From: Gammaproteobacteria bacterium
Lineage (GTDB): Bacteria; Pseudomonadota; Gammaproteobacteria; UBA1113
Direction of reading: 5' to 3'
DNA: 64,000 nt
NCBI GenBank assembly: GCA_021773295.1
Contig: JAJFKI010000095.1
Location: 1-64,000, forward strand
The translations under genes were made by a program, and so were the position numbers. This document shows positions 16,611-25,649 of the stretch, piece by piece. The notes beneath the pieces are model-generated. The model did not search any database, was not told the origin of the DNA, and saw nothing but the letters and a program-made list of their open reading frames with translations. Position 1 is the stretch's first letter. Every line of letters begins with the position of its first letter.

Positions 16611-17126
16611 ATGACAAAATCAGTGATTTCTTTAATTGCAGGTATGGCTAGGGGACGAGTCATCGGGGTTGAGAATACCTTGCCTTGGCATCTACCAGAT
16701 GATATGAAACACTTTAAGCAAACCACGCTGGGCAAGCCCGTAATTGTGGGCCGCAAAACCTTTGAATCTATTGGCAAGCCATTACCAGGACGAAAAAATA
16801 TTATCGTAACGCGTGATAAACACTTTCAACAGGCAGGGTGTGACATTGCCAATAGTCTAGAACAAGCCATTCAACTAGCAGGCGACGTTCCAGAAATCAT
16901 GATCATAGGCGGTGCAGAAATTTATCGCTTAGCGTTACCCTTAGCCACAAAAATGTACCTAACTTTTATCGACATCACCATCAATGGCGACGCTTTTTTC
17001 CCCGAATGGAATAACGCTGAATGGCAAGAAACCACACGCCAAGATTTTACATCTATGAGCCCTGACAAACCAAGTTTCTCAATCGTAGAATTTGAAAAAG
17101 CGCCACTATTTTCTTCAGCCCAATAA
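16611..17126 (+). CDS. folA: Dihydrofolate reductase
   Basis: Reduces dihydrofolate to tetrahydrofolate with NADPH, replenishing what ThyA (58589) consumes. The protein shows SLIAGMARGRVIGVENTLPWHLPDDMKHF (with the conserved Trp and catalytic Asp), the GKPVIVGRKTFESIGKPLPGRKNIIVTR block and the IIGGAEIYR nucleotide loop. The start at ATG 16611 gives 171 residues with a GGA 8 nt ahead. ATG 16599 is in frame and would add four residues. It is a single gene, divergent from coxB. Confidence 0.96.
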   Translation: MTKSVISLIAGMARGRVIGVENTLPWHLPDDMKHFKQTTLGKPVIVGRKTFESIGKPLPGRKNIIVTRDKHFQQAGCDIANSLEQAIQLAGDVPEIMIIGGAEIYRLALPLATKMYLTFIDITINGDAFFPEWNNAEWQETTRQDFTSMSPDKPSFSIVEFEKAPLFSSAQ

Positions 17127-17148
17127 CTTAAAAAATCATCCCAAACGC

Positions 17149-17958
17149 TTAATCGCACTCTACCAAAAAGCGCTGCTCATCCTCAAGCCTAAATGCTCCA
17201 AGCTTATTCCCCCAAACACAACCGCAATCCAAGCCATAAACATCAGGAACATCCACCTTGCACTCTAATGAAGCCCAATGCCCAAAGAGTAATTTCGCAG
17301 GTAGTGGCGCGCGATTCCCGATATCAAACCAAGGCTTTGTACCACAGGGACGTTTTTCAATCGCACCTTTATAAGTTAACTCAAGACCACCATCAGCAAA
17401 GCAATAACGCATACGGGTAAATGCGTTAATAATAAAGCGTAAGCGATCGATGCCGATTAAATTCTCATCCCAATGATTTGGCTCATTACCGTAGAGATGC
17501 TCTAATAGCATCGTGTAATTATTGCTTTGCATCATGGCTTGCACTTCGTTACCACAAGCTAACGCAGTGTCTAAATCCCACCAAGGATATAAACCGGCGT
17601 GAGTTAAAATAAAACCAAGCTTAGCATCATAATGAATCAAGGGCTGTTGTCTTAGCCAATCGAGTAACTCGGTTTTATCATCAGCTTTTAAAATTTCTTC
17701 AAAGGTACTGTCGCTAACTTTGTTTAAATTACCATGAGCAATGGCTAACAAATGAAAATCATGGTTACCTAATATCACCGTAGCTTTATCCCCCAATTGT
17801 TTTATAAAGCGTAACGAGCCTAATGAGTCGGGGCCACGATTGACTAAATCACCACAAAACCACAGGTGATCACGTGCAGGATCAAACTTAATTTTCTCAA
17901 GTAAACGTTGCAGTGCAGTAAAACAACCTTGCACATCGCCAATTGCGTAAGTTGCCAT
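17149..17958 (-). CDS. apaH: Bis(5'-nucleosyl)-tetraphosphatase, symmetrical
   Basis: Cleaves diadenosine tetraphosphate to two ADP and can remove Np4 caps from RNA. It is a metallophosphatase with GDVQGCFTALQRLL, FCGDLVNRGPDSL and GNHDFHLLAIAHG metal-binding motifs. The chosen ATG at 17958 (MATYAIGDVQGC) gives 269 residues. An in-frame upstream start at 17985 would overlap uspA and add nine residues not seen in the family. It follows uspA by 1 nt, so the two are probably cotranscribed. Confidence 0.96.
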   Translation of the reverse strand: MATYAIGDVQGCFTALQRLLEKIKFDPARDHLWFCGDLVNRGPDSLGSLRFIKQLGDKATVILGNHDFHLLAIAHGNLNKVSDSTFEEILKADDKTELLDWLRQQPLIHYDAKLGFILTHAGLYPWWDLDTALACGNEVQAMMQSNNYTMLLEHLYGNEPNHWDENLIGIDRLRFIINAFTRMRYCFADGGLELTYKGAIEKRPCGTKPWFDIGNRAPLPAKLLFGHWASLECKVDVPDVYGLDCGCVWGNKLGAFRLEDEQRFLVECD

Positions 17959-17959
17959 A

Positions 17960-18403
17960 TTAAGCCTCGGAGACTTTAACAGCAATCACATCACAGGGCA
18001 GTGCATGCAGTAATGATTCTGCGGTATCAGAAAAGAGTAATTCAACACCATGTTTGTCATGGGCGCCTACTAATATTAAATCAATCTTGAGTGATGCAAC
18101 GAGCTCAATGATTTCATCAGTTTTTGCACCCTGCATTAGCCAGAGGCTATCTGGTGGGATACCTAGTCGTTGACTTTCTTTTTCTAGTGCAGTTTTAGCT
18201 TGCTGATGAATGTTTCCTTCTAAATCTAAATCTATGGGCAAGGCAAATTCTCCTAAGCCATAAAGCCTGGGGTTACTTTCAATGACATGGACGATGCTTA
18301 AATGACAATTTAGCGCTTGTTTTAGGAGGAGGCCGCGATCGGCCACCGTCGTGCTTTGCGGGGATAAATCCGTTGTGATTAGAATATGCTGATAGCTTTC
18401 CAT
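17960..18403 (-). CDS. Universal stress protein (UspA family)
   Basis: A cytoplasmic 147-residue alpha/beta protein with HILITTDLS at the N-terminus and the nucleotide-loop-like segment LVGAHDKHGVELLFSDTAESLLHALPCDVIAV. The loop keeps Gly-Ala-His but is not the canonical ATP-binding G-2x-G-9x-G(S/T), so nucleotide binding is uncertain. It is the first gene of a two-gene unit with apaH and is divergent from waaA. Confidence 0.88.
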   Translation of the reverse strand: MESYQHILITTDLSPQSTTVADRGLLLKQALNCHLSIVHVIESNPRLYGLGEFALPIDLDLEGNIHQQAKTALEKESQRLGIPPDSLWLMQGAKTDEIIELVASLKIDLILVGAHDKHGVELLFSDTAESLLHALPCDVIAVKVSEA

Positions 18404-18432
18404 TATTTTTCACCATTAGGTTGCATTAATGG

Positions 18433-18438
18433 TATAAT
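18433..18438 (+). promoter_or_regulatory. Likely -10 box for waaA with an overlapping inverted repeat
   Basis: TATAAT lies 46 nt ahead of the waaA ATG. It overlaps the inverted repeat ACCATTA/TAATGGT (18412-18434), which could be an operator. No convincing -35 was found at the usual spacing. Confidence 0.35.
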
Positions 18439-18484
18439 CCTCGCGCATTTAGGTTCAATTTACAATAAGATCTTGGAAACAATC

Positions 18485-19804
18485 ATGTTACGAGTCGTCT
18501 ACAGCCTGCTTTTTTATTTATCAGTTCCATTGATAGTCATCAGGGCATTACTCAAATCAAAGAAGTCTAAAGGGTATTTGCGACACTTTAAGGAGCGTTT
18601 TGGCATTATTGATAAAGCCATCCAGCCAGGGGGCATCTGGTTGCATGCCGTCTCAGTGGGGGAGACCATCGCCTCTGTGCCATTAATGAAACGCTTACAA
18701 AAACAATGTCCTAATTTGCCACTCACTGTGACCACCATGACCCCAACGGGCGCAGAACGTGTGCGAGCTGCTTATGATGATACGGCAACCCATGTGTTTG
18801 TGCCTTACGATTTACCCAGCGCGGTAAAAGGCTTTCTTGATAAAGTGCAACCTTCAATTGTCATCATCATGGAAACAGAACTATGGCCCAATTTTTTATA
18901 TTATTGTAATAAACGTAATATTCCAGTGTTGTTAGCGAATGCAAGACTCTCTGAAAAATCAGCGAAGGGTTATGCGAGAGTGGGCCGCATGACGCGTTAT
19001 ATGTTGCGCAGAATTAATATCATTGCGGTGCAAACAAAAGAAGATGCTAAACGCTTTTTAAAAATAGGTGCTAAGCCAAATCAATTAGCCGTGACCGGCA
19101 GCGTTAAATTTGATGTAACGATTCCAGCAAGCGTTCATGAGAAAGCTAATGTATTTCGCCAGCGTTTTGGTAGCGATCGTTTAGTGTGGTGTGCTGCCAG
19201 TACGCATGAAGGTGAAGAAGAAAAACTTTTAACAGTTTTTGAAAAATTGATGCAACAATTTCCTAATTTATTATTACTCCTAGTACCAAGGCACCCAGAA
19301 CGATTTGCAAAAGTAGCACAACTATGCAGTAAGAAAGGCTACAAAGTGCAGCTACGCAGTGACGATGTAAACTGTGACAATGATACGCAAATTTTAATTG
19401 GCGACTCCATGGGTGAGTTAAATGCTTATTATGCAGCGAGTGATGTTGCCTTTGTGGGCGGCAGCTTCATTCCCATCGGCGGTCATAATTTATTGGAACC
19501 AGCATCTTTGGGCATTCCAGCTATCACCGGACCACACGTCTTTAACTTCGCTGAAATTACCCGCTTATTAACTGAGGCGGGAGGTGTTATTAAGGTTGAG
19601 GATTCAGATGAACTGACAATGGTTTTAAGTGATTGGCTATCAGACAGCACCAAGCGCACTGCTGCAGGACAAAAAGCATTACAAGTCGTTAAACAAAATG
19701 GCGGTGCCCTGGATGCGCATGTGAAGCTTGTAACTGGTTTATTGCCATCTACCGTCTGCTTAGGGAAAAGCAGAGAAAACAGCAAAAAAGAGTTTCTTGT
19801 TTAA
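18485..19804 (+). CDS. waaA: 3-deoxy-D-manno-octulosonic acid transferase (Kdo transferase)
   Basis: Adds Kdo residues to lipid IVA during lipopolysaccharide synthesis at the inner membrane. The ATG at 18485 (MLRVVYSLLFYLSVP) gives 439 residues, starting with the usual membrane anchor. Family features are GGIWLHAVSVGE, TVTTMTPTGAERV, VIIMETELWPNFLYYC and the glycosyltransferase B-fold donor region FVGGSFIPIGGHNLLEPA. A longer in-frame start at 18386 is rejected because it would precede the -10 box. The Lys-rich C-terminus (GKSRENSKKEFLV) is a little longer than usual. Confidence 0.96.
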   Translation: MLRVVYSLLFYLSVPLIVIRALLKSKKSKGYLRHFKERFGIIDKAIQPGGIWLHAVSVGETIASVPLMKRLQKQCPNLPLTVTTMTPTGAERVRAAYDDTATHVFVPYDLPSAVKGFLDKVQPSIVIIMETELWPNFLYYCNKRNIPVLLANARLSEKSAKGYARVGRMTRYMLRRINIIAVQTKEDAKRFLKIGAKPNQLAVTGSVKFDVTIPASVHEKANVFRQRFGSDRLVWCAASTHEGEEEKLLTVFEKLMQQFPNLLLLLVPRHPERFAKVAQLCSKKGYKVQLRSDDVNCDNDTQILIGDSMGELNAYYAASDVAFVGGSFIPIGGHNLLEPASLGIPAITGPHVFNFAEITRLLTEAGGVIKVEDSDELTMVLSDWLSDSTKRTAAGQKALQVVKQNGGALDAHVKLVTGLLPSTVCLGKSRENSKKEFLV

Positions 19805-19867
19805 TATCAACAAGTTAAAGAGCTGGTTAAAATAATAAGCATCACCACTCAAGTCATAGTTTGAATT

Positions 19868-19912
19868 GTCAATATGAACTTACTATACTAAGTTCATATT
19901 CTCAATATGAAC
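19868..19912 (+). promoter_or_regulatory. Repeated TCAATATGAAC half-sites ahead of the DUF4143 ATPase
   Basis: TCAATATGAAC occurs at 19869-19879 and again at 19902-19912, exactly 33 bp apart. The second copy forms an inverted repeat with GTTCATATT at 19892-19900 across a 3-nt spacer. The last half-site ends 10 nt before the ATG, where a ribosome site would be expected, so a bound repressor or RNA fold could control translation. This is inference. Confidence 0.6.
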
Positions 19913-19922
19913 ATGTGATGTA

Positions 19923-21191
19923 ATGGATAAAGAAATACTCAAACAAATCATTATCGATCAGGCCAATGAGCCAATGCCTTCTTCGATTGTTCCTCGAGGG
20001 CAATACCAAGAATTAACGGAGTTAGCGCGAAATAAACAAGTCACGATTCTTAGCGGCATTCGTCGTTGCGGTAAGTCAACGTTGATGCAACGCTTTCGCC
20101 AGGAAAATGCTGACTCAGATTATTTTATTAATCTTGACGATGATCGTCTGATCCCTTTCCAATTAGAAGACTTTTCCCTATTGATAGAAATTTTTATTGA
20201 ACTCTATGGTGTACAAAATAATTTTTATTTTGATGAAATTCAAAACATTTTTCAATGGGAGCGATTTATTCGTCGGTTACATAATGAAGGTAGAAAAATT
20301 TATATTACTGGATCAAATGCGCGTTTGCTCAGCAATGAATTAGGCACGCACTTAACGGGCCGTTATATTCCTATTAAACTATATCCTTATTCATTTAAAG
20401 AGTTTGTTGCATGGAAAGATCCAAGTATTTTAGTAAAAACGCGACACAACTCAACACAAATAGCCTTGATAAAAAAATATTTTTCAGCGTTTATGGCCTT
20501 GGGCGGCCTGCCAGAATATCTTGAAAACCAACAAAGGCAATATTTGCATACACTGTTTGAGAGTATTCTCTATAAAGACATCATTGCTCGTCATAAATTA
20601 CCACAGGAAAAACCAATCAAAGAAATTCTTTATTATTTAGCGAGTAATAATACAAAGGAATTTACTTATAATTCCTTGCGTAAACTTGTTGGCTTGGCAA
20701 GTTCGAATACAGTTTCAGAATATTGTAACTATTTTGAAAGTTGTTATCTTTGCTTTATATTGAGTCGCTTTTCTTATTCCCTAAAGAGACAAACAAATTC
20801 GCCAAAGAAAATATACTTTATTGACCAAGCCCTTGCAGAAAATATTGGTTTTCGTATCAGTCGAGATAGGGGAAGGACGTTAGAAAATATTGTTTTTTTA
20901 CAATTACTGCGTCAAGGCAATGAAATTTATTATCATAAAGAAAAACAAGAATGTGACTTTGTTATTCGTGACGGGTACGAAATTTCACAAGCAATACAAG
21001 TGTGTATGAGTTTAACGGATGAAAAAACTAAAAAGCGAGAATTAGGAGGTTTATTAGAAGCCATGGAAACGTATCAACTCAAAACGGGGCTAATTATCAC
21101 CGAAGATGAATCAAACACCCAAGTTATTGAACATAATAATCAGTCTTACACGGTGACAACGGTGCCTTGCTGGCAATGGTTGCTGGATTAA
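19923..21191 (+). CDS. AAA-type ATPase with DUF4143 C-terminal domain
   Basis: This 422-residue protein has a P-loop GIRRCGKSTLMQRF (about residues 42-55), a Walker B-like NFYFDEIQN, and an arginine-rich AAA region with TGSNARLLSNELGTHLTGRY. The C-terminal DUF4143 part includes FIDQALAENIGFRISRDRGRTLEN and a YHKEKQECDFVI segment that resembles a PD-(D/E)xK nuclease core. Such proteins are widespread, patchily distributed and of unknown function. A fragment of another member lies at 28020-28229. Immediately upstream are inverted half-sites, and downstream a hairpin runs from its stop to the tolC stop. Confidence 0.88.
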   Translation: MDKEILKQIIIDQANEPMPSSIVPRGQYQELTELARNKQVTILSGIRRCGKSTLMQRFRQENADSDYFINLDDDRLIPFQLEDFSLLIEIFIELYGVQNNFYFDEIQNIFQWERFIRRLHNEGRKIYITGSNARLLSNELGTHLTGRYIPIKLYPYSFKEFVAWKDPSILVKTRHNSTQIALIKKYFSAFMALGGLPEYLENQQRQYLHTLFESILYKDIIARHKLPQEKPIKEILYYLASNNTKEFTYNSLRKLVGLASSNTVSEYCNYFESCYLCFILSRFSYSLKRQTNSPKKIYFIDQALAENIGFRISRDRGRTLENIVFLQLLRQGNEIYYHKEKQECDFVIRDGYEISQAIQVCMSLTDEKTKKRELGGLLEAMETYQLKTGLIITEDESNTQVIEHNNQSYTVTTVPCWQWLLD

Positions 21192-21266
21192 CCTAGAAAC
21201 GGCAGTTAAACGCGAATCAAGATGTTGCGCCAAAATTCGTGTCTTAACTGCCGTTTCTAGGATTAA
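21188..21266. repeat. Stop-to-stop hairpin D between the DUF4143 gene and tolC
   Basis: The core arms 21192-21209 and 21244-21261 pair perfectly over 18 nt. Pairing extends outward to the two TTAA/TTAA ends with one bulge, and inward (ACGCGAAT against ATTCGTGT) with one mismatch and one bulge, giving arms of about 30 nt around a 17-nt loop (21218-21234). The structure spans exactly from the stop codon of one convergent gene to the stop of the other. No T-tract follows, but it could block read-through in both directions. Confidence 0.8.
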
Positions 21267-22828
21267 CTATGCTTAGTCTTGACGACTTTTTTCACCACTT
21301 TCTTTTTGGTCGCTTTTTTTGACGTCGTACTATTCGGGGTGGTGGGTGATATTATTTTCTCGAATTCCTTTTCTTGTTTTTTGATGTTTGAATTACTCGG
21401 TGATCCACTGGAGGAGCTTGGGGTTAGTAAGTTGGTATTTACTTTTCTTGCCGCGCCTCGTTGCAAAGAGTTGGTAGAAATAAAGGCGTAAGAGGGTCGG
21501 TTTTGAGTGAGCCAAGTATTGATTTCTTGGAGGTCATTGATGTTTAGGGTACCTGCGGCTTCTTTTAAGCTGACGAGAGAATTAATATAATCATATTGAT
21601 CGGTTGCATAGCCGCGCAAGGTATTAAACAATTCTTGCTGGGAATTCAATACGTCTAACATGGTTTGTGTGCCAACCTTATAGGCTTCAATGGTGCTTTC
21701 TAAAGAAGCCTTATTAGAAATGATCGCTTGTTTATCGGCTTTGATTTTGCTGATGCCGGCAATGACATTATTATAACTTTGCCTGGTAAGGTTTACTGCA
21801 TTACGATAGGCTAATTCTTGATTATCAACAGATGCTTGCCAATTGTAAGCGGCTTGTTTGGTGGACGCTGTAACAAAACCACCCTGGTAAATCGGAAGCT
21901 GAACTTCGACACCGAAAGCATTTTGATACGTATTAATTTGCCCAGCGGGAGAGGTACCAGAACGTTGACGGTCTAATTCACCAAAACCATTGACGATGGG
22001 TAAATGGCCGGCGCGTTGCACATTGATTTGTTGACGCGCTTCTTCAGCGGAATAACGAGACGCAACTAACGTCCAGTTTTGTTTAACACCCATATCAACC
22101 CAGAGATCAACATTACTAGGTTGGGGGGTGACGAGGGGCACTTCACCACGCAAGCCAGCTAGGTGATCATAATAACGCCCGGTGATGGCGCGTAAATCTT
22201 CCCGACGGTTGATAATATCATTCTGCGCTGCAATTTCTTCTGCAACAACATTATCATAGGCGGCTTGTGACTGATAGACGCTGGTGATGGCAATTAAACC
22301 TACTTTGAATTGTTGTTGTGCTTGATCGAGTTGTCGATAAATTGCGGCTTTTTGCGCTTCAATAAAACGTAAATTATCTTCAGCATCTAACACATTAAAA
22401 TAGGATTCAGCAACACGAGACTCCAGATTTTGGAAAGCTGCGTTAAAGATTGCATTAGCCGCTTTTACTGATGCGCGGGCGCTTTTTAAGTTTGCCCACT
22501 GTGCCATATTAAAAACAGTCTGTGATAAGTCTAATTCATAACCATTCGAGTTAAAGTTAAATTTACTGCCTCTTCTAAAGCGAGGGGTGGTTTTATTAAT
22601 GACATGGTTATACTGTGTACTTGCCGCACCGATTAATTGTGGTAATAAACTTGAACGTGCAATGGGCGTATTTTGTTTATTGGCTTCATAGGTTGCAAGC
22701 GCTGCTTGGAATGTTGGATCATTAACATAGGCTTGCTGGAACACTTGAATTAAATCTGCAGCGTTGGCTGTGACGCTAATCATCACTAAGGCAGTGCTAC
22801 TAATAATGTTTATCAACCATTTCTTCAT
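21263..22828 (-). CDS. tolC: TolC-family outer-membrane efflux channel
   Basis: Outer-membrane and periplasmic tunnel for type I secretion and multidrug efflux. The 521-residue precursor has a signal peptide ending near ANAADLIQVF and two repeated OEP domains (AYVNDPTFQAALATYEANKQ; LVASRYSAEEARQQINVQRAGHLP), with the conserved VGTQTMLDVLNSQQELF motif. The C-terminus extends past the usual end with a Ser/Asn-rich linker and a strongly basic tail (KKATKKKVVKKVVKTKHS). It is 15 nt downstream of pcm and probably cotranscribed with it. Confidence 0.95.
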   Translation of the reverse strand: MKKWLINIISSTALVMISVTANAADLIQVFQQAYVNDPTFQAALATYEANKQNTPIARSSLLPQLIGAASTQYNHVINKTTPRFRRGSKFNFNSNGYELDLSQTVFNMAQWANLKSARASVKAANAIFNAAFQNLESRVAESYFNVLDAEDNLRFIEAQKAAIYRQLDQAQQQFKVGLIAITSVYQSQAAYDNVVAEEIAAQNDIINRREDLRAITGRYYDHLAGLRGEVPLVTPQPSNVDLWVDMGVKQNWTLVASRYSAEEARQQINVQRAGHLPIVNGFGELDRQRSGTSPAGQINTYQNAFGVEVQLPIYQGGFVTASTKQAAYNWQASVDNQELAYRNAVNLTRQSYNNVIAGISKIKADKQAIISNKASLESTIEAYKVGTQTMLDVLNSQQELFNTLRGYATDQYDYINSLVSLKEAAGTLNINDLQEINTWLTQNRPSYAFISTNSLQRGAARKVNTNLLTPSSSSGSPSNSNIKKQEKEFEKIISPTTPNSTTSKKATKKKVVKKVVKTKHS

Positions 22829-22843
22829 GGGTTTTTATCTCGC

Positions 22844-23497
22844 TTAAAATGTAAAAGTTGCTTTTGTTAATGTATGTAATAGATAGGGTACTTCAGTTTC
22901 AAATAAACTTTTTTCACGCCAATTGTCTTCTGAATCACGGGTGAATAAGGTGGCTTCCATCACGGGTGGTCTGCCTAATATTGCAAATAAGCGGCCGCCA
23001 ATTTTTAATTCTCTTAATAAGGTTTCTGGTAAATGCTGTAGTGCGCCGGTGATGGTAATGACATCATAGGGTTGTTGTTTAATCCAACCTTCAGCAGCAT
23101 TCCCTGTTTGCAGTGTTACATTTGAAATATTTTTGCGCTTTAATTTATCGGCAACGTTTTCAGTAAAATCAGGGAAAATATCGACGCTGTAGACATACTG
23201 CGCTAACTTTGCCAAAAGATACGTGATATAACCGGTGCCAGTACCAATTTCTAACACTTTGTCAGAAGGTTTAATGGCTAAGGCATTGAGCATGACGGCT
23301 TCCACGGAGGGGGTCATCATGACTTGATGATGGCCAATGGGAATATTGGTATCACTATAAGCAAAGCTGCGGTATTCATCTGGCGCAAAAAAGTCACGTT
23401 GGGACTCACGGATTAACGTTAAGAGGGCGGTATCCGACACATTACTCGTGCGGATTTGTTGCGCCACCATATTATCTTTTGCCGTCTGCATGTCCAT
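22844..23497 (-). CDS. pcm: Protein-L-isoaspartate O-methyltransferase family protein
   Basis: Methylates isoaspartyl residues in aged proteins to start their repair. The 217-residue Rossmann-fold methyltransferase shows MVAQQIRTSNVSD, FAYSDTNIPIGHHQVMMTPSV and the SAM motif VLEIGTGTGYITYLLA, then VDIFPDF. Members beside tolC often lack some catalytic features of true PCMT, so activity is likely but unproven. It is the first gene of the pcm-tolC unit. The start is M1 or M3 (23491). Confidence 0.9.
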   Translation of the reverse strand: MDMQTAKDNMVAQQIRTSNVSDTALLTLIRESQRDFFAPDEYRSFAYSDTNIPIGHHQVMMTPSVEAVMLNALAIKPSDKVLEIGTGTGYITYLLAKLAQYVYSVDIFPDFTENVADKLKRKNISNVTLQTGNAAEGWIKQQPYDVITITGALQHLPETLLRELKIGGRLFAILGRPPVMEATLFTRDSEDNWREKSLFETEVPYLLHTLTKATFTF

Positions 23498-23804
23498 TTA
23501 TGTACTCATGTGATTATTATTTTGCCGGAATCGATGCCCAGATCCCAATGGGTACCAAGTGTACTATATATACGTGATCGAGGGTAGTTTTTGCTGGGTG
23601 CTCTCAATTGGATTTCCTAGTGCAACTGTTTCTGTTTTATTTTAGTTCACGCCGGTCGAACGGTTTTTGTGGATAAAAAGCACCTGGCAGTCCACCACAT
23701 CGTTAGCCCGCCACTGACGATATCGGGAGTATACCATTGATTCAATATCAACAAGTGATATAATCCCAGCACGATGGGGTTAAGCTAACAGATGAGCAAT
23801 CGCT
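23498..23804. other. 307-nt intergenic region, pcm to FkbM gene
   Basis: It holds the divergent leaders of pcm and the FkbM gene. The only strong element seen is the promoter at 23737-23764. No tRNA fold and no open frame with a ribosome site was found. Confidence 0.6.
23737..23764 (+). promoter_or_regulatory. Putative sigma-70 promoter for the FkbM methyltransferase gene
   Basis: TTGATT (23737-23742), a 16-nt spacer and a perfect TATAAT (23759-23764) lie 40 nt ahead of the ATG at 23805. The leader would be about 33 nt, with no clear ribosome site. Confidence 0.6.
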
Positions 23805-24542
23805 ATGAATCTAAAACAAAGAGATCTTGCTGATAATCTAAGGGTTTTTTATCGTTCCGATAATGCACTAAACTGTTCATACGAAGAAATTTTTATTGAT
23901 AAAATTTACGATATAGAGCCTACAGATGATGAGGTTACTATTATCGATGGTGGGGCTCATATAGGCATAGCAGCTCTATATTTTAAGCAACAATGTCCAA
24001 ATGCAACAGTTATTTGCTTCGAACCAAATCCCAGCACGTTTGAAATACTAAAAAGAAATATTGCCATTAATCAGCTAAAAAATGTCAAATTATTTAACTC
24101 GGCGCTATCTGATCGTAAAGAGGAGGTTCCGCTATATGGGGTCATTGAGGGTGATAATGCTGACACTAGAGGCAATTCGATTGTTGCTAGCTGGGGTATT
24201 CGTGAAAATACGGATAGTGTTATTATCAGCAGCCATAAACTTTCTACTTTTTTAAAAGAAAAAATCTGGTTTCTAAAGTTAGATATTGAAGGGGCTGAGT
24301 TGTCTGTTCTAAAAGAAGCTGCTGAATCTTTAAAGAATGTGCGGAGAATTTCTATGGAAGTCCATACAACGAATGATAAGATTTGCAACCATACGGCGAT
24401 TAAATTGATACTGGAACAATATAAATTCATTGTTACAAATGAATATGAAGATGCTAGTGATTCACTTCCTGATAAATGGTACAAATGGATAGAAGAAAAA
24501 GCGCCTGTTTTAAGTTTTATTTCTGGAGAACAGCTGGTATAG
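23805..24542 (+). CDS. FkbM-family SAM-dependent methyltransferase
   Basis: The 245-residue protein has the FkbM pattern: VTIIDGGAHIGIAALYFKQ (SAM motif I), VICFEPNPSTFEILKRNIAIN, NVKLFNSALSD, and WFLKLDIEGAELSVLKEAAE with the conserved DIEGAE. FkbM enzymes typically O-methylate sugars or small molecules, and the substrate here cannot be predicted. It has its own promoter, stands alone and converges with a LuxR regulator. Confidence 0.9.
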   Translation: MNLKQRDLADNLRVFYRSDNALNCSYEEIFIDKIYDIEPTDDEVTIIDGGAHIGIAALYFKQQCPNATVICFEPNPSTFEILKRNIAINQLKNVKLFNSALSDRKEEVPLYGVIEGDNADTRGNSIVASWGIRENTDSVIISSHKLSTFLKEKIWFLKLDIEGAELSVLKEAAESLKNVRRISMEVHTTNDKICNHTAIKLILEQYKFIVTNEYEDASDSLPDKWYKWIEEKAPVLSFISGEQLV

Positions 24543-24569
24543 TTTATGGAAAAGCTAGCTTGAAGAAAC

Positions 24570-25430
24570 TTAATTATCCTTAATAGAATCCCTCATCTTT
24601 ATAGAATTATAAATATCTTCAAACCCAATTTTCTTAGCAAAATATAGCATGTCACTTTTGTATGAACAGGAAAATTTAATTTTAATATTATCTATATAGC
24701 CTTGCACTGTTCTAAAAGAAATCCCAAGCTTTTTTCCAATCTCTTTTGGGCTTAAACCATCAAAAGTATATGTTAAGCATTCAGCTTCTCTTAAAGAAAG
24801 TTGAAGGGCGCTATCATTCGTGTTCAATATATACTTTTTTATGGGGCAAATCTCAAATAATTTTTCGGCATCAAATTTTTTCTTTTCAGTGACAGCTAAT
24901 GATTGAGTCTTTAACCATTTTGGATGTTTATCAGGAAATGTGATTCTGTAATTTTCAGCATTTTTTAATATTAAACTTGCCTTATCCTTAAAGTAAAGAC
25001 TAAAAGTATTTAGCACATATTGATTGTTAATATAAAATAAATTTAAATCTTCTCTATCTTTAGAGGTGGCAAAATAATAAAACTCGACAAAGCCATAGAA
25101 AGGTTTTACTAAAGTTACACCATGGTCAATTCCAAATTTTTCTCTTGCAATTTTAATGAGCGAGTCTTCTTTTACATCAAGGATAAGATCCCATACGATG
25201 CACAGTGGCGTTACATACTCTGGTTTTTCTTCAACTATTAGTGAATATTGGCTGTGGTTTTTATGAACGAATTTCATCCATTGACGATTGTGATGTATAT
25301 CGATACGGGATCCATCGTTATAAATCCTTACGAAGTTGAAATATGTAATGCTTGTGAGTTCGAAAAAATTTTTACAAATTTCTCTTATCTGGTTACAGCA
25401 ATCATCAGTTAAGTATGGGGGAAGAGTCAT
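24570..25430 (-). CDS. LuxR-type transcriptional regulator
   Basis: The 286-residue protein has a C-terminal helix-turn-helix (about residues 215-275): REAECLTYTFDGLSPKEIGKKLGISFRTVQGYIDNI. The N-terminal region (TSITYFNFVRIYNDGSRIDIHHN, FGIDHGVTLVKPFYGFVEFYYFA) resembles the ligand- or PAS-like half of Legionella LpnR-type regulators rather than acyl-homoserine lactone receptors. That likeness is from memory and unverified. The gene is more AT-rich than its neighbours. No cognate synthase is nearby. Confidence 0.85.
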   Translation of the reverse strand: MTLPPYLTDDCCNQIREICKNFFELTSITYFNFVRIYNDGSRIDIHHNRQWMKFVHKNHSQYSLIVEEKPEYVTPLCIVWDLILDVKEDSLIKIAREKFGIDHGVTLVKPFYGFVEFYYFATSKDREDLNLFYINNQYVLNTFSLYFKDKASLILKNAENYRITFPDKHPKWLKTQSLAVTEKKKFDAEKLFEICPIKKYILNTNDSALQLSLREAECLTYTFDGLSPKEIGKKLGISFRTVQGYIDNIKIKFSCSYKSDMLYFAKKIGFEDIYNSIKMRDSIKDN

Positions 25431-25625
25431 ATCAAATTTCCATTTGAGCGTTGTTAACAGATATAGTAATAATTTTTTTTATTGTAAGCAAATCGGCAAT
25501 GAGTTATCTCGTGGAAGAACAAGGATTCTGTGTGTAGCATAGTGCATTTTTAACTTTCGCCTGCATATAAACACAGCCTGATCATTACTCCATTAAAAGA
25601 GAAAGAATTTAAAATACCCTGCTGT

Positions 25626-25639
25626 TTTACCCGGGTAAA
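25626..25639. promoter_or_regulatory. Perfect 14-bp palindrome, candidate operator
   Basis: TTTACCCGGGTAAA ends 10 nt before the -35 box of the csrA cluster promoter. The position suits an activator or repressor site. The LuxR regulator next door is one candidate binder, but nothing in the sequence proves it. Confidence 0.5.
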
Positions 25640-25649
25640 TGATACGGGG

